A stretch of 64,000 nucleotides of DNA from Neisseria sp. oral taxon 014 str. F0314. Lineage in GTDB: Bacteria; Pseudomonadota; Gammaproteobacteria; Burkholderiales; Neisseriaceae. Positions within the stretch are counted from its first letter, which is position 1; every line of letters begins with the position of its first letter. Positions 26,180-37,009 of this stretch are shown one piece after another. The stretch is taken from positions 2,294,001-2,358,000 of the forward strand of contig NZ_CP040504.1 of assembly GCF_005886145.1 (NCBI RefSeq), read 5' to 3'. A model generated the notes under the pieces. It saw only the letters and a list, made by a program, of their open reading frames with translations, was not told the DNA's origin and searched no databases. Position numbers and translations under genes: made by a program.

Positions 26180-26695
26180 ATGAAAAAATATCTCCCCCTC
26201 TTATTTATCACAGTCGCCCTTACCGGTTGCGAATCGGTTTACCTGCCTTCTTTGAAAGAAGTGCCCGTGCGTCCCATCAACGTGAAACAAGGCGATACGG
26301 CGTCGAAAACACCGGCGGGCAAAACCGGCCAGTCGAATTTCCATCTTGCTTCGAACCACTGGTCCGACGTCTCCAAAATCCGCGATGAAGCGACCCGCCT
26401 GAGTTATCAGGTCAGCCAAGGGAAAATGACCAAAGTGCAGGCCGCGCAGTATTTAAACCGTTTCCGTATCCAGTTGGTCGGCCGCAATTCGGTTGACGAC
26501 AGTATGTATGAAGTGTATCTGCGTTCGGCGGTGGACAGCCAGCGCGGCGAAATTTCGACTTCCCAGTCCAAGCTGTATATTCAAAATGCCCTGCGTGGTT
26601 GGCAGCAGCGCTGGAAGAGCATGACCAACAAACCGTCCAATCCTGCGTTTACCAACTTCCTGATGGAAGTGATGAGCATGACGCCGCTGCAATAA
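26180..26695 (+). CDS. Predicted lipoprotein of unknown function
   Basis: A 171-residue protein with a lipoprotein signal (LFITVALTGC, Cys16), then a polar linker (KQGDTASKTPAGKTGQ). A helical region follows, EATRLSYQVSQGKMTKVQAAQYLNRFRIQLVGRN...LYIQNALRGWQQRW. I recognise no functional family. It is probably anchored to the outer membrane. It stands alone between cysK and a hairpin terminator. Confidence 0.8.
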   Translation: MKKYLPLLFITVALTGCESVYLPSLKEVPVRPINVKQGDTASKTPAGKTGQSNFHLASNHWSDVSKIRDEATRLSYQVSQGKMTKVQAAQYLNRFRIQLVGRNSVDDSMYEVYLRSAVDSQRGEISTSQSKLYIQNALRGWQQRWKSMTNKPSNPAFTNFLMEVMSMTPLQ

Positions 26696-26717
26696 ATTGT
26701 CGTGCTGCAAAGAGGCA

Positions 26718-26753
26718 AGAGGCCGTCTGAAAAAATTCAGACGGCCTCTTTGA
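26718..26753. terminator. DUS-pair terminator between convergent genes
   Basis: agaggccgtctgaaaaaattcagacggcctctt. It separates the plus-strand lipoprotein gene from the minus-strand YkvA gene and can serve both. Confidence 0.8.
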
Positions 26754-26773
26754 TTTTGTTTTGTGTCAGTACA

Positions 26774-27145
26774 TCATGATTTCTTGCCGAACAGGTTTTC
26801 GGCCGCCTGTCTGGCCCGTTCACGAATGTCTTCCGTAAGATATGCCTTCACTTGGCTATATACCAAGGTAATCACGGCAATATCGTCGCTGAATCCCAAG
26901 GGGCCGAGCATATCGGGTATGCTGTCTATCGGGCTGAAAAAGTATACCAATGCGCCCAAGATAATCATCTTGGCACGTTTGGGTGTATACGGTGATTTGA
27001 AAAGAAAATAAAGCGCGTAAAGCTGACGGACGACAGGTTGTCCCAATCTGCTGGCAAAGCGTGCCAATTTTCTTAAAAACCCAGGTTCGTCGAGTTGCCT
27101 GCGACGGAAGCTGGGGATGTATTCTTCCGGAGGTGTCGTATTCAT
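26774..27145 (-). CDS. YkvA-family (DUF1232) protein
   Basis: A 123-residue protein with the DUF1232 core AKMIILGALVYFFSPIDSIPDMLGPLGFSDDIAVI, i.e. the YF-SPIDxIPD...GxxDD pattern of YkvA proteins. The preceding segment LYALYFLFKSPYTP is also typical. Function unknown; one or two membrane-associated helices. It has its own upstream region shared with the sdh promoter area. Confidence 0.85.
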   Translation of the reverse strand: MNTTPPEEYIPSFRRRQLDEPGFLRKLARFASRLGQPVVRQLYALYFLFKSPYTPKRAKMIILGALVYFFSPIDSIPDMLGPLGFSDDIAVITLVYSQVKAYLTEDIRERARQAAENLFGKKS

Positions 27146-27523
27146 CAGAATCCTTTGTTGTGGTACGGGGAGCGTAAACAGTATAGGATGGTTGATTGAA
27201 AAGAAATGTAAGTATTTTGAATTTTCGGGCTAAACAGATGCCCGCCGAATCTGTTTTTTGAGAATGATTCAAATTATATTAATGATAGCAGGTCAACATC
27301 GGTAGAAGGGCGGTATGGTTGAAAAAGGTACGAATAATCAGTCATACGAAGCAGGGCGGGCTAATACGATAGATTTAATTTGTCGTATTTTTGTAAAAAA
27401 ACATGAGATTGTTAACAGATTGCTCTGTTCAAATGCGGCTAAAACGGGTAAATTATGTTTCGTGTAACTTGATGTAGTTTGAGTTGCAGCGGTTTTGAAA
27501 AGAAAAAATCTGAGGAACGGACT
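27146..27523. promoter_or_regulatory. Divergent region between ykvA and sdhC, candidate Fur box
   Basis: About 380 AT-rich bases without a gene. At 27260-27278 gagaatgattcaaattata matches 13 of 19 Fur consensus positions. The sdh operon is known to respond to iron in N. meningitidis through Fur and the sRNA NrrF; whether that applies here is inference. Confidence 0.4.
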
Positions 27524-27901
27524 ATGCCTGTCAAATCACGCCCTGTTTTTCTGGAAATCCCGAATATCCGTCTGCCGATACCGGGAATTGTTTCTATCCT
27601 GCACCGTATCAGCGGTGTCATTTTGTTTGTAATGCTTCCCGTTTTGCTGTATCTCCTGTCCGGTACGTTGAGCCGCGAGTCGGCGTTTGAAACTTACCGT
27701 GTCATCGTTTCCAATCCTTTGGCCAAATTGATTTTAATCGGCGTGTTGTGGGCTTATCTGCACCATCTGCTCGCCGGCGTCCGTTTTTTATTTTTGGATG
27801 CACACAAAGGCCTTGAGCTGAATACTGCGCGCAATACCGCCAAATTGGTGTTTGCTGCCGCACTGGTGTTGACCGTCGTTTTGGGAGCGTTGTTATGGTA
27901 G
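27524..27901 (+). CDS. sdhC: Succinate dehydrogenase cytochrome b556 subunit
   Basis: A 125-residue membrane anchor with three helices. The family motif RPVFLEIPNIRLPIPGIVSILHRISGVILF contains the quinone-site Ser and Arg, and HHLLAGVRFLFLD includes a heme-ligand histidine. It is the first gene of sdhCDAB. The ATG at 27524 follows GAGGA; an upstream ATG at 27479 adds non-conserved residues. Its last codons overlap the sdhD start by 7 bp. Confidence 0.95.
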   Translation: MPVKSRPVFLEIPNIRLPIPGIVSILHRISGVILFVMLPVLLYLLSGTLSRESAFETYRVIVSNPLAKLILIGVLWAYLHHLLAGVRFLFLDAHKGLELNTARNTAKLVFAAALVLTVVLGALLW

Positions 27902-28236
27902 AGCGTAAATTGACCGGTGCCCATTACGGTTTGCGCGATTGGGCGATGCAGCGTGCGACTGCGGTTATCATGTTGATCTATACCGTTGCACTTTTAGTGA
28001 TTCTGTTTACCCTGCCTAAAGAATATTCGGCATGGCAGGCATTTTTCGATCAAGTTTGGGTGAAAGTGTTCACTCAGGTCAGCTTTATCGCTGTATTTTT
28101 GCACGCTTGGGTGGGTATCCGCGATTTGTGGATGGACTATATCAAACCTTTCGGCGTGCGTTTGTTTTTGCAGGTTGCCACTATCGTTTGGTTGGTCGGC
28201 TGCTTGGTGTATTCAGTTAAAGTAATTTGGGGGTAA
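27895..28236 (+). CDS. sdhD: Succinate dehydrogenase membrane anchor subunit
   Basis: A 113-residue three-helix protein beginning [20 protein letters not shown] and containing [16 protein letters not shown], the SdhD heme/quinone motif. It starts within the end of sdhC and ends two bases before the sdhA start, so translation is probably coupled. Complex II links the TCA cycle to the quinone pool. Confidence 0.95.
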   Translation: MVERKLTGAHYGLRDWAMQRATAVIMLIYTVALLVILFTLPKEYSAWQAFFDQVWVKVFTQVSFIAVFLHAWVGIRDLWMDYIKPFGVRLFLQVATIVWLVGCLVYSVKVIWG

Positions 28237-28238
28237 GT

Positions 28239-30002
28239 ATGGGTTTTCCTGTTCGCAAGTTTGATGCCGTGATTGTCGGCGGTGGTGGTGCAGGTTTACG
28301 CGCGGCCCTCCAATTATCCAAATCCGGTCTGAATTGTGCCGTTTTGTCTAAAGTGTTTCCGACCCGTTCGCATACCGTAGCGGCGCAGGGCGGTATTTCT
28401 GCCTCTTTGGGTAATGTGCAGGAGGACCGTTGGGACTGGCATATGTACGATACCGTGAAAGGTTCCGACTGGCTGGGCGACCAAGATGCGATTGAGTTTA
28501 TGTGTCGCGCCGCGCCTGAAGCAGTGATTGAGTTGGAGCACATGGGTATGCCTTTTGACCGCGTCGAAAGCGGCAAAATTTATCAGCGTCCTTTCGGCGG
28601 CCATACTGCCGAACACGGCAAGCGCGCGGTAGAACGTGCTTGCGCGGTTGCCGACCGTACCGGTCATGCAATGCTGCATACTTTGTATCAACAAAACGTC
28701 CGTGCCAATACGCAATTCTTTGTGGAATGGACGGCGCAAGATTTGATTCGTGATGAAAACGGCGATGTGGTTGGTGTTACGGCCATGGAAATGGAAACCG
28801 GCGAAGTTTATATTTTCCATGCTAAAGCCGTGATGTTTGCTACCGGTGGCGGCGGCCGTATTTATGCGTCTTCCACCAATGCCTATATGAATACCGGCGA
28901 CGGTTTGGGCATTTGCGCCCGTGCGGGTATTCCGTTGGAAGATATGGAGTTCTGGCAATTCCACCCGACCGGCGTGGCAGGTGCAGGCGTGTTGATTACC
29001 GAAGGTGTACGTGGTGAGGGCGGTATTCTGTTGAATGCTGACGGCGAACGCTTTATGGAACGTTACGCACCGACCGTAAAAGACTTGGCTTCACGCGACG
29101 TGGTTTCTCGCGCAATGGCGATGGAAATCTACGAAGGTCGCGGCTGCGGTAAAAACAAAGACCATGTATTGCTGAAAATCGACCATATTGGTGCCGAAAA
29201 AATTATGGAAAAACTGCCGGGCATCCGCGAGATTTCCATTCAGTTTGCCGGTATCGACCCGATTAAAGACCCGATTCCCGTTGTGCCGACTACCCACTAT
29301 ATGATGGGCGGTATTCCGACCAACTATCACGGCGAAGTCGTTGTTCCGCAAGGCGACGAATACGAAGTGCCGGTAAAAGGTCTGTACGCAGCGGGCGAGT
29401 GCGCTTGTGCTTCCGTACACGGTGCGAACCGTTTGGGTACTAACTCCCTGCTTGACTTGGTGGTGTTCGGTAAAGCTGCCGGCGACAGCATGATTAAATT
29501 CATCAAAGAGCAAAGCGATTGGAAACCTCTGCCTGCGGATGCGGGCGAGCTGACCCGCCAACGTATCGAACGCTTGGATAACCAAACCGGCGGCGAAAAC
29601 GTTGATGCACTGCGCCGCGAACTGCAACGCTCCGTCCAACTGCACGCCGGCGTGTTCCGTACTGATGAGATTCTGAGCAAAGGCGTTCGAGAAATCATGG
29701 CGATTGCCGAGCGCGTGAAACGTACTGAAATCAAAGACAAGAGCAAAGTGTGGAATACCGCGCGTATCGAAGCTTTGGAATTGGATAACCTGATTGAAGT
29801 GGCAAAAGCGACTTTGGTGTCTGCCGAAGCACGTAAAGAATCACGCGGCGCGCACGCTTCAGACGACCATCCTGAGCGCGATGACGAAAACTGGATGAAA
29901 CACACGCTGTATCATTCAGATACCAACACCTTGTCCTATAAACCGGTACACACCAAGCCTTTGAGCGTGGAATACATCAAACCGGCCAAGCGCGTTTACT
30001 GA
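28239..30002 (+). CDS. sdhA: Succinate dehydrogenase flavoprotein subunit
   Basis: A 587-residue flavoprotein. The FAD fold [17 protein letters not shown] is at the N-terminus; His45 in [11 protein letters not shown] is the expected covalent FAD attachment site. The active-site block is [21 protein letters not shown], and [22 protein letters not shown] lies near the C-terminal third. The ATG at 28239 has GGGGGTAAGT in front; a TTG at 28227 is less likely. A mucosa-type DUS half (tcagacgacc) lies near 29858. Confidence 0.97.
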   Translation: MGFPVRKFDAVIVGGGGAGLRAALQLSKSGLNCAVLSKVFPTRSHTVAAQGGISASLGNVQEDRWDWHMYDTVKGSDWLGDQDAIEFMCRAAPEAVIELEHMGMPFDRVESGKIYQRPFGGHTAEHGKRAVERACAVADRTGHAMLHTLYQQNVRANTQFFVEWTAQDLIRDENGDVVGVTAMEMETGEVYIFHAKAVMFATGGGGRIYASSTNAYMNTGDGLGICARAGIPLEDMEFWQFHPTGVAGAGVLITEGVRGEGGILLNADGERFMERYAPTVKDLASRDVVSRAMAMEIYEGRGCGKNKDHVLLKIDHIGAEKIMEKLPGIREISIQFAGIDPIKDPIPVVPTTHYMMGGIPTNYHGEVVVPQGDEYEVPVKGLYAAGECACASVHGANRLGTNSLLDLVVFGKAAGDSMIKFIKEQSDWKPLPADAGELTRQRIERLDNQTGGENVDALRRELQRSVQLHAGVFRTDEILSKGVREIMAIAERVKRTEIKDKSKVWNTARIEALELDNLIEVAKATLVSAEARKESRGAHASDDHPERDDENWMKHTLYHSDTNTLSYKPVHTKPLSVEYIKPAKRVY

Positions 30003-30005
30003 TGC

Positions 30006-30050
30006 GTTTTCAGACGGCCTCTCCGTATCATATAAGAGGCCGTCTGAAAA
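30006..30050. repeat. Facing DUS between sdhA and sdhB
   Basis: ttttcagacggcctct and agaggccgtctgaaaa enclose 14 bases. It lies within an operon and may weaken, rather than end, transcription into sdhB. Confidence 0.6.
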
Positions 30051-30130
30051 TCAAATACACCACCACACTGAACAGCCTGAACCCATAACATAAAATCATC
30101 AGGCGGTTTATGAGAAAAGGAACACTTCTC

Positions 30131-30838
30131 ATGGAAAAAATGAGTTTTGAAATTTACCGTTACAATCCGGACGTTGATGCCAAACCTTATATGCAACGTT
30201 ACGAGTTGGAACTGGAACCTACCGACGTCAAACTTTTGGACGCGCTGGTGCGCCTGAAAGCGCAAGACGATACCCTGTCTTTCCGCCGTTCCTGCCGTGA
30301 AGGTATTTGCGGTTCGGACGGTATGAACATCAACGGCAAAAACGGCTTGGCATGTTTGACTGACTTACGCGGTTTGAAACAGCCTGTCAAAATCCGTCCG
30401 CTGCCCGGTCTGCCTGTCATCCGCGACCTGATTGTGGACATGACCCAGTTCTTCAAACAATATCACTCCATCAAGCCTTACGTTGTCAACGATAACCCTA
30501 TCGATGCCGACAAAGAGCGTTTGCAAACTCAGGAAGAGCGTAAAGAGTTGGACGGCTTGTACGAATGTATTTTGTGTGCCTGCTGTTCGACTGCCTGCCC
30601 GTCATTCTGGTGGAATCCCGACAAATTCGTCGGTCCATCCGGTTTGCTGAATGCCTACCGCTTTATCGCAGACAGCCGTGATACCATTACCAACGAACGT
30701 TTGGATAATTTGAACGATCCGTATCGTCTGTTCCGCTGCCATACCATTATGAACTGCGTAGACGTATGTCCTAAACACTTGAATCCGACCCGTGCCATCG
30801 GTAAGATTAAAGAAATTATGTTGAAACGAGCCGTTTAA
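30131..30838 (+). CDS. sdhB: Succinate dehydrogenase iron-sulfur subunit
   Basis: A 235-residue protein beginning MEKMSFEIYRYNPD. It has the 2Fe-2S motif SCREGICGSDGMNINGKNGLAC (about residues 54-75), the 4Fe-4S motif CILCACCSTACPS and the 3Fe-4S region CHTIMNCVDVCPKHLNP. Electrons pass through it from SdhA to quinone. The ATG at 30131 follows AAAAGGAA; the ATG at 30140 is an alternative. sdhE follows after 3 bp. Confidence 0.97.
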   Translation: MEKMSFEIYRYNPDVDAKPYMQRYELELEPTDVKLLDALVRLKAQDDTLSFRRSCREGICGSDGMNINGKNGLACLTDLRGLKQPVKIRPLPGLPVIRDLIVDMTQFFKQYHSIKPYVVNDNPIDADKERLQTQEERKELDGLYECILCACCSTACPSFWWNPDKFVGPSGLLNAYRFIADSRDTITNERLDNLNDPYRLFRCHTIMNCVDVCPKHLNPTRAIGKIKEIMLKRAV

Positions 30839-30841
30839 GAA

Positions 30842-31090
30842 ATGATGGTTTTTGACGATATTGCCAAACGGAAAATCCGTTTTCAAACCCGCCGGGGATT
30901 ATTGGAGTTAGATCTGATTTTCGGCAGGTTTATGGAAAAAGAATTCGAGCATTTGAGCGACGATGAGCTGACCTGTCTGGTGGAGATATTGGCGTTTCAG
31001 GATCAAGAGCTTTTGTCCCTGATTAACGGCAGCCGTACCACTGACAAAGCACACTTGGTTCCGATGCTCGAAAAAATAAGACGGTCATGA
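30842..31090 (+). CDS. sdhE: FAD assembly factor SdhE
   Basis: An 82-residue protein with the SdhE/YgfY signature RRGLLELDLIFGRFMEKEFEHLSDDEL (RGxxE) and a small helical fold. SdhE helps attach FAD covalently to SdhA. It begins 3 bp after sdhB and precedes gltA. Confidence 0.92.
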   Translation: MMVFDDIAKRKIRFQTRRGLLELDLIFGRFMEKEFEHLSDDELTCLVEILAFQDQELLSLINGSRTTDKAHLVPMLEKIRRS

Positions 31091-31180
31091 TCCAACGGGC
31101 ATCTCCGGAGACAATGGAGGCCGTCTGAAAACGAAAATAATGGGCGGCCGGGCCGCTACTTTTACAAAGGAGTCATCTAA

Positions 31181-32467
31181 ATGTCTGAAAAAACAAAAGT
31201 AACCTTAACCGTTTCCGGCTGCGAAACAGAATTACCGGTACTGGACGCGGCTTTGGGCCACAATGTCGTCGACATCCGGTCATTGACCAAGTCCACCGGA
31301 CTATTCGCCTTTGATCCGGGATTTATGTCCACCGCCAGTTGCGAATCAAAAATCACTTATATCGATGGCGACGAAGGGCTGCTGTATTACCGTGGTTATC
31401 CCATTGAACAGCTTGCCGAAAAATCCGACTATCTGGAAGTCTGCTACCTGCTGATTTACGGCGAACTGCCTACGCCCAAGCAAAAAGCGGAATTTGAATG
31501 TACCGTGCGCCACCACACCATGGTACACGAGCAGCTTACTTGGTTCTTCCGCGGTTTCCGCCGCGATGCGCATCCGATGGCGATGATGGTGGGTGTGGTC
31601 GGCGCGCTGTCTGCGTTCTATCAAGACAGTCTGGACATTACTAATCCCGAACACCGCAAAATCGCGATTTACCGCCTGATTTCCAAAATCCCGACCATTG
31701 CGGCGATGTGCTACCGCTATTCCAACGGTTTGCCGTTCAATTATCCGAGAAATAACCTCTCTTATTCCGAAAACTTCATGCATATGATGTTCGCGACGCC
31801 GTGCGAAGACTACAAACCCAATCCCGTATTGGCACGCGCGCTTGACCGTATCTTTATCCTTCATGCCGACCATGAACAAAACGCATCCACTTCCACCGTG
31901 CGGCTGGCCGGTTCTTCCGGCGCGAATCCGTTTGCCTGTATTTCGGCGGGTATCGCCTGTCTGTGGGGCGCTTCGCACGGCGGGGCGAACGAAGCCGTTT
32001 TGCTGATGCTGGATGAAATCGGCGACGTGTCGCATGTTGCCGAATATATGGAAGGGGTCAAGCAGCGCAAATACCGCCTGATGGGCTTCGGTCACCGCGT
32101 GTACCGCAACATGGATCCGCGCGCCAGCATCATGCGCCAAACCTGTTATGAAGTGCTGAAAGAGCTGAACCTTGAAGATAATCCGAAATTCAAGTTGGCG
32201 ATGGAGCTGGAAAAAATCGCACTGAAAGATCCGTTCTTCGTTGAGCGCAAACTGTATCCGAATGTGGATTTCTATTCCGGTATCGTATTGTCCGCACTCG
32301 GCATTCCAACCTCGATGTTTACCGTGATTTTCGCTTTGGCGCGCAGCGTGGGCTGGATTTCACATTGGCATGAAATGATTGGCGATCCTTCGCTGAAAAT
32401 CGGCCGTCCGCGTCAGCTTTACACCGGTGCGCCGCGCCGCGATTTCGTGCCGCCGGAGCAACGCTGA
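31181..32467 (+). CDS. gltA: Citrate synthase, type I hexameric
   Basis: A 428-residue enzyme condensing acetyl-CoA and oxaloacetate. The citrate synthase signature [14 protein letters not shown] is present, as is the active-site region [45 protein letters not shown]. The N-terminal domain ([48 protein letters not shown]) is that of the proteobacterial type I form. AAAGGAG lies upstream of the ATG at 31181. Confidence 0.97.
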   Translation: MSEKTKVTLTVSGCETELPVLDAALGHNVVDIRSLTKSTGLFAFDPGFMSTASCESKITYIDGDEGLLYYRGYPIEQLAEKSDYLEVCYLLIYGELPTPKQKAEFECTVRHHTMVHEQLTWFFRGFRRDAHPMAMMVGVVGALSAFYQDSLDITNPEHRKIAIYRLISKIPTIAAMCYRYSNGLPFNYPRNNLSYSENFMHMMFATPCEDYKPNPVLARALDRIFILHADHEQNASTSTVRLAGSSGANPFACISAGIACLWGASHGGANEAVLLMLDEIGDVSHVAEYMEGVKQRKYRLMGFGHRVYRNMDPRASIMRQTCYEVLKELNLEDNPKFKLAMELEKIALKDPFFVERKLYPNVDFYSGIVLSALGIPTSMFTVIFALARSVGWISHWHEMIGDPSLKIGRPRQLYTGAPRRDFVPPEQR

Positions 32468-32699
32468 TATCCGAATGCCCGACCATCGTAACGAAAGGAA
32501 GATGTCGGGCTGTTTGATATTATCAAACAAAAAGTTAAATTGCGCCTGTACCGTTGAAAGCCTTGTCGGGCCGAAATACTACAAGCAGTTTCATCCGGAA
32601 GGGAGTAGAATGCTATCGTTCGGGGCGGTCGTGCAGGCCGTCTGAAAACAGACGGAGTTCTACTCTTTATTCACATCTTAATTGAAAAGAGCATACGCC

Positions 32700-35522
32700 A
32701 TGATGGACGACAAACTCAATTTCTCTTACCTTTTCGGTTCAAACGCTCCCTATATTGAAGAGCTGTACGAACAATTCCTTGAAAATCCCGATTCCGTAGA
32801 TGAAAAATGGAAGCAGTATTTCAGCGATTTGTCGAAACAGCCCGGTGCAGCCGCAGTCGATGTCGCCCACGGCCCCATCCGCGAATCGTTCGCCAATCTG
32901 ACCAAGCACAAATCCGCAGCGGCAGGTGGCATTGACGAAACGATGATGAGGAAACAGGTCGGCGTATTGCGCTTGATTTCCGCTTACCGTATACAAGGTG
33001 CCGGTGCCGCCCAGCTTGATCCGCTGAAACGTATGCCGCCGCGCAATATCGAAGCCCTCGACCCCAAATTCCACGGACTGAGCGATGCCGACATGGCCGT
33101 TCAGTTCAGCATGGGGGAGGGCGATTTCTTCGGCCGCGACAAAATGGCGCTGTCTGACATCGTTAACAATCTGAAACAGACTTATTGCGGCCATCTCGCA
33201 CTGGAATACATCTACATCCCGAATACCGAAGAGCGCCGTTGGTTGCGCAATTATTTTGAGAGCGTCCTCTCTACGCCGCAATACAGTGCCGAACAGAAAC
33301 GCCGCATCCTGAAAGAAATGACCGCTGCCGAGACTTTGGAGCGTTATCTGCACACCAAATACGTCGGTCAGAAACGCTTCGGCGTAGAAGGCGGCGAGAG
33401 CGTGATTGCCGGTCTGAATTACCTCATTCAAAACGCAGGTAAAGACGGCGTCGAAGAAGTCATCATCGGTATGGCACACCGAGGTCGTCTGAATGTCTTG
33501 GTCAACATTTTGGGCAAGAAACCAGGCGATTTGTTTGCCGAATTTGAGGGCCGCGCCGAAATCAAGTTGCCCAGCGGCGACGTGAAATACCACATGGGTT
33601 TCAGCTCCGACATCGCTACGCCGAACGGTCCGATGCACGTTTCTTTGGCGTTCAATCCGTCGCATTTGGAAATCGTCAATCCTGTCGTTGAAGGTTCTGC
33701 ACGCGCCAAACAAAAACGTTTGGGCGAAAACGGCCGCGACAAAGTATTGCCCGTATTGATTCACGGCGACTCTGCATTTGTCGGTTTGGGCGTCAACCAA
33801 GCGACGTTCAACCTGTCTAAAACGCGCGGCTACACTACCGGCGGTACGGTTCATATCGTTATCAACAACCAAATCGGCTTTACCACTTCCGATACCCGCG
33901 ATACCCGCTCGACCGTACATTGTACCGACGTAGCGAAAATGGTTTCCGCTCCGGTCATCCACGTCAACGGCGACGATCCGGAACGCGTTTGCTTCGCCAT
34001 CCAAGCAGCTTTGGACTACCGTAAAAAATTCAACAAAGACATCGTGATCGATGTTGTCTGCTACCGCAAATGGGGTCACAACGAGGGCGACGATCCGACC
34101 CTGACCCAGCCGATGATGTACAAAAAAGTATCGCAACACCCCGGTGCGCGTGCTTTGTACACCGAGCAACTGATTGCAGAAGGCGTGGTAACGCAGGCAG
34201 AAGCCGACGGCTATATCCAAGCCTACCGCGATGCTTTGGATAAAGGCGAACATGTCGAACAAACGACGTTGAGCAATTTCCAACGCACGCAAATCGACTG
34301 GAGCAAATACCAAGGCAAAGACTGGCGTGAAGATGTGGAAACCGGTCTGCCCGCTGCCGACATCGAGCGTCTTGCCGAGAAAGTTACCGCAGTCCCCGAA
34401 GGCTTTGCACTGCATCCGACTGCCAAACGCGTGCTCGAAGCGCGCAAAGGCATGGCTGCGGGCAGTCAGCCGATTGACTGGGGTATGGCGGAAACCCTCG
34501 CATACGCCAACTTGGTCACCAAAGGCCACGGCGTACGCATTTCCGGCGAAGACTCCGGACGCGGTACGTTCTCGCACCGCCATGCCGTATTGCACGACCA
34601 AAAACGCGAAAAATGGGATGACGGCACTTATGTACCGCTGCGCAATATGGGCGAAGGTACGGGCGAATTCCTCGTCATCGACTCCATCTTGAATGAAGAA
34701 GCCGTCATGGCGTACGAATACGGTTTTGCATGCTCAGCACCTGATAAGCTGACCATTTGGGAAGCGCAGTTCGGCGACTTTGCCAACGGCGCTCAAGTCA
34801 CCATCGACCAATTCCTGTCGTCAGGCGAAACCAAGTGGGGCCGTCTCTGCGGTCTGACCACCATCCTGCCGCACGGTTACGACGGTCAGGGTCCGGAACA
34901 CTCATCCGGCCGCGTAGAACGCTGGTTGCAACTGTGTTCCGAACACAATATGCAAGTCATCATGCCGTCTGAAGCGTCGCAAATGTTCCACCTGCTGCAA
35001 CGCCAAGTCTTGGGTTCGTACCGTAAACCGCTGGTGATTTTCATGTCCAAACGCCTGTTGCGTTTCAAAGGCGCGATGAGCCCGCTGGAAAACTTTACCG
35101 AAGGTTCACGCTTCCGTCCCGTCATCGGCGATACCGCCGAGCGTGGCAACAATGAAAGCGTGAAACGCGTGATTCTGTGCGCCGGACAGGTTTACTACGA
35201 TTTGGAAGCAGGCCGCGCCGAGCGCAAACTGGAAAACGATGTCGCCATCGTCCGCGTCGAGCAGCTTTATCCGTTCCCATACGACGAGGTGCGTGCAGAG
35301 TTGGCGAAATATCCGAACGCGAAATCCGTGGTTTGGGCACAAGAAGAGCCGAAAAACCAAGGTGCGTTCTACCAAATCCGCCACCGCTTGGAAGACGTTA
35401 TCGGCGAAAGCCAAAAACTGTCTTATGCCGGTCGTCCGAGCAGCGCATCGCCAGCCGTCGGCTATATGAGCAAACACGTCGCCCAGCTGAAACAACTGGT
35501 TGAAGACGCAATGACGCTGTAA
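32700..35522 (+). CDS. sucA: 2-oxoglutarate dehydrogenase E1 component
   Basis: A 940-residue thiamine-diphosphate enzyme. The N-terminal FLFGSNAPYIEELYEQFLENP region is typical of SucA. EEVIIGMAHRGRLNVLVNILGK and the TPP/Mg site VINNQIGFTTSDTRDTRSTVHCTDVAKM are conserved; the C-terminal LPHGYDGQGPEHSSGRVERWLQL completes the pattern. The ATG at 32700 is chosen over the TTG at 32682. It releases CO2 from 2-oxoglutarate and passes succinyl groups to SucB. Confidence 0.96.
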   Translation: MMDDKLNFSYLFGSNAPYIEELYEQFLENPDSVDEKWKQYFSDLSKQPGAAAVDVAHGPIRESFANLTKHKSAAAGGIDETMMRKQVGVLRLISAYRIQGAGAAQLDPLKRMPPRNIEALDPKFHGLSDADMAVQFSMGEGDFFGRDKMALSDIVNNLKQTYCGHLALEYIYIPNTEERRWLRNYFESVLSTPQYSAEQKRRILKEMTAAETLERYLHTKYVGQKRFGVEGGESVIAGLNYLIQNAGKDGVEEVIIGMAHRGRLNVLVNILGKKPGDLFAEFEGRAEIKLPSGDVKYHMGFSSDIATPNGPMHVSLAFNPSHLEIVNPVVEGSARAKQKRLGENGRDKVLPVLIHGDSAFVGLGVNQATFNLSKTRGYTTGGTVHIVINNQIGFTTSDTRDTRSTVHCTDVAKMVSAPVIHVNGDDPERVCFAIQAALDYRKKFNKDIVIDVVCYRKWGHNEGDDPTLTQPMMYKKVSQHPGARALYTEQLIAEGVVTQAEADGYIQAYRDALDKGEHVEQTTLSNFQRTQIDWSKYQGKDWREDVETGLPAADIERLAEKVTAVPEGFALHPTAKRVLEARKGMAAGSQPIDWGMAETLAYANLVTKGHGVRISGEDSGRGTFSHRHAVLHDQKREKWDDGTYVPLRNMGEGTGEFLVIDSILNEEAVMAYEYGFACSAPDKLTIWEAQFGDFANGAQVTIDQFLSSGETKWGRLCGLTTILPHGYDGQGPEHSSGRVERWLQLCSEHNMQVIMPSEASQMFHLLQRQVLGSYRKPLVIFMSKRLLRFKGAMSPLENFTEGSRFRPVIGDTAERGNNESVKRVILCAGQVYYDLEAGRAERKLENDVAIVRVEQLYPFPYDEVRAELAKYPNAKSVVWAQEEPKNQGAFYQIRHRLEDVIGESQKLSYAGRPSSASPAVGYMSKHVAQLKQLVEDAMTL

Positions 35523-35634
35523 CGCAATACGGTGCGGCGTTCCGAATGAAACACTTCAGACGGAACGCCCGCCAAACAAAAGAGATAACACACAACAGGT
35601 CGTCTGAAAACCAACGACCATCCGGAGACACAAA

Positions 35635-36816
35635 ATGATTATTGATGTAAAAGTACCCATGCTGTCCGAAAGCGTATCCGAAGGCACGCTCTTGGAATGG
35701 AAGAAAAAAGTCGGCGAAGCCGTAGCGCGCGACGAAATCCTGATTGACATCGAAACCGACAAAGTGGTTTTGGAAGTACCTTCTCCACAAGCCGGCGTAT
35801 TGGTTGAAATCATTGCACAAAACGGCGAAACCGTTGCTGCTGAGCAAGTGTTGGCACGCATCGACACCGCCGCAACCGCTTCCGCTTCTGCTGAAGCTCC
35901 AGCCGCCGCGCCTGCGCCTGAAGCCGCTCCCGCCGCTGCGCAAACCAATGCCGCCATGCCTGCCGCCGCCAAACTGGCAGCCGAAACCGGCGTGGATGTG
36001 AACACGCTGCAAGGTTCCGGCCGCGACGGTCGCGTCTTGAAAGAAGACGTGCAAAACGCCGCCGCCAAACCAGCCGCTGCGCCAGCTGCCGCGCCTGCGC
36101 CTGTTCCTGCCGGCGCACGTCCTGAACAACGCGTTCCGATGAGCCGCCTGCGCGCCCGTGTTGCCGAGCGTCTCTTGGCTTCGCAACAGGAAAACGCGAT
36201 TCTGACTACGTTCAACGAAGTCAACATGAAACCCATCATGGACTTGCGTGCGAAATACAAAGAAAAATTCGAGAAAGAACACGGTACCAAACTCGGCTTC
36301 ATGTCTTTCTTCGTCAAAGCAGCCGTTGCTGCGCTGAAAAAATATCCGGTGGTCAATGCTTCCGTTGACGGCAACGACATCGTTTATCACGGTTACTTCG
36401 ACATCGGTATCGCCATCGGCAGCCCGCGCGGTCTGATCGTGCCGATTCTGCGTGATGCTGACCAAATGAGCATTGCCGACATCGAGCAAGCCATCGTCGA
36501 TTACGCCAAAAAAGCCAAAGACGGCAAAATCGCGCTGGAAGATTTGACCGGCGGTACGTTCAGCATCACCAACGGCGGTACGTTCGGTTCCATGATGTCC
36601 ACCCCGATTATCAATCCGCCGCAATCCGCCATTTTGGGTATGCACGCGACCAAAGAGCGCGCAGTCGTGGAAAACGGTCAAGTCGTCGTCCGCCCGATGA
36701 TGTATTTGGCACTCTCTTATGACCACCGCATCATCGACGGTCGCGAAGCCGTGTTGACTTTGGTTGCCATCAAAGACGCGCTGGAAGATCCGGCCCGCCT
36801 GTTGTTGGATCTGTAA
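35635..36816 (+). CDS. sucB: Dihydrolipoyllysine succinyltransferase, E2 component
   Basis: A 393-residue protein. The lipoyl domain has its lysine in [12 protein letters not shown] (Lys43). An Ala/Pro-rich flexible linker is followed by the E3-binding segment [29 protein letters not shown], a second Ala/Pro linker and the catalytic domain ending [13 protein letters not shown] (HxxxDG). It accepts succinyl groups from SucA and transfers them to CoA. The ATG at 35635 follows ccggagacacaaa. The linkers are low-complexity GC-rich DNA. Confidence 0.96.
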   Translation: MIIDVKVPMLSESVSEGTLLEWKKKVGEAVARDEILIDIETDKVVLEVPSPQAGVLVEIIAQNGETVAAEQVLARIDTAATASASAEAPAAAPAPEAAPAAAQTNAAMPAAAKLAAETGVDVNTLQGSGRDGRVLKEDVQNAAAKPAAAPAAAPAPVPAGARPEQRVPMSRLRARVAERLLASQQENAILTTFNEVNMKPIMDLRAKYKEKFEKEHGTKLGFMSFFVKAAVAALKKYPVVNASVDGNDIVYHGYFDIGIAIGSPRGLIVPILRDADQMSIADIEQAIVDYAKKAKDGKIALEDLTGGTFSITNGGTFGSMMSTPIINPPQSAILGMHATKERAVVENGQVVVRPMMYLALSYDHRIIDGREAVLTLVAIKDALEDPARLLLDL

Positions 36817-36885
36817 ACGCCGCCAAAGGGATATAAAGCGGATAAAAACAAAGCAGTTTGAAATTGGGCTGCTTACTGGTTTTCA

Positions 36886-36922
36886 GACGACCTTAAAACG
36901 AAAAAAGGTCGTCTGAAAACGG
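36886..36922. terminator. Facing mucosa-type DUS after sucB
   Basis: ttttcagacgacctt and aaggtcgtctgaaaa flank a short A-rich loop. Both arms have the aggtcgtctgaa form. Confidence 0.55.
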
Positions 36923-37009
36923 CGGGATGTTTGAAATCTAAGGGAGAAAGTTTGTTGCTGCCATTTTCCGTGCAGAAGCAAACGGTTGAAAATCCATAGG
37001 AGTATATCC

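Noticed and set aside
32739..34601. Long minus-strand frame (620 codons) opposite sucA
   Set aside because: Antisense shadow of sucA; no recognisable domains, Phe/Val/Gly-rich composition.
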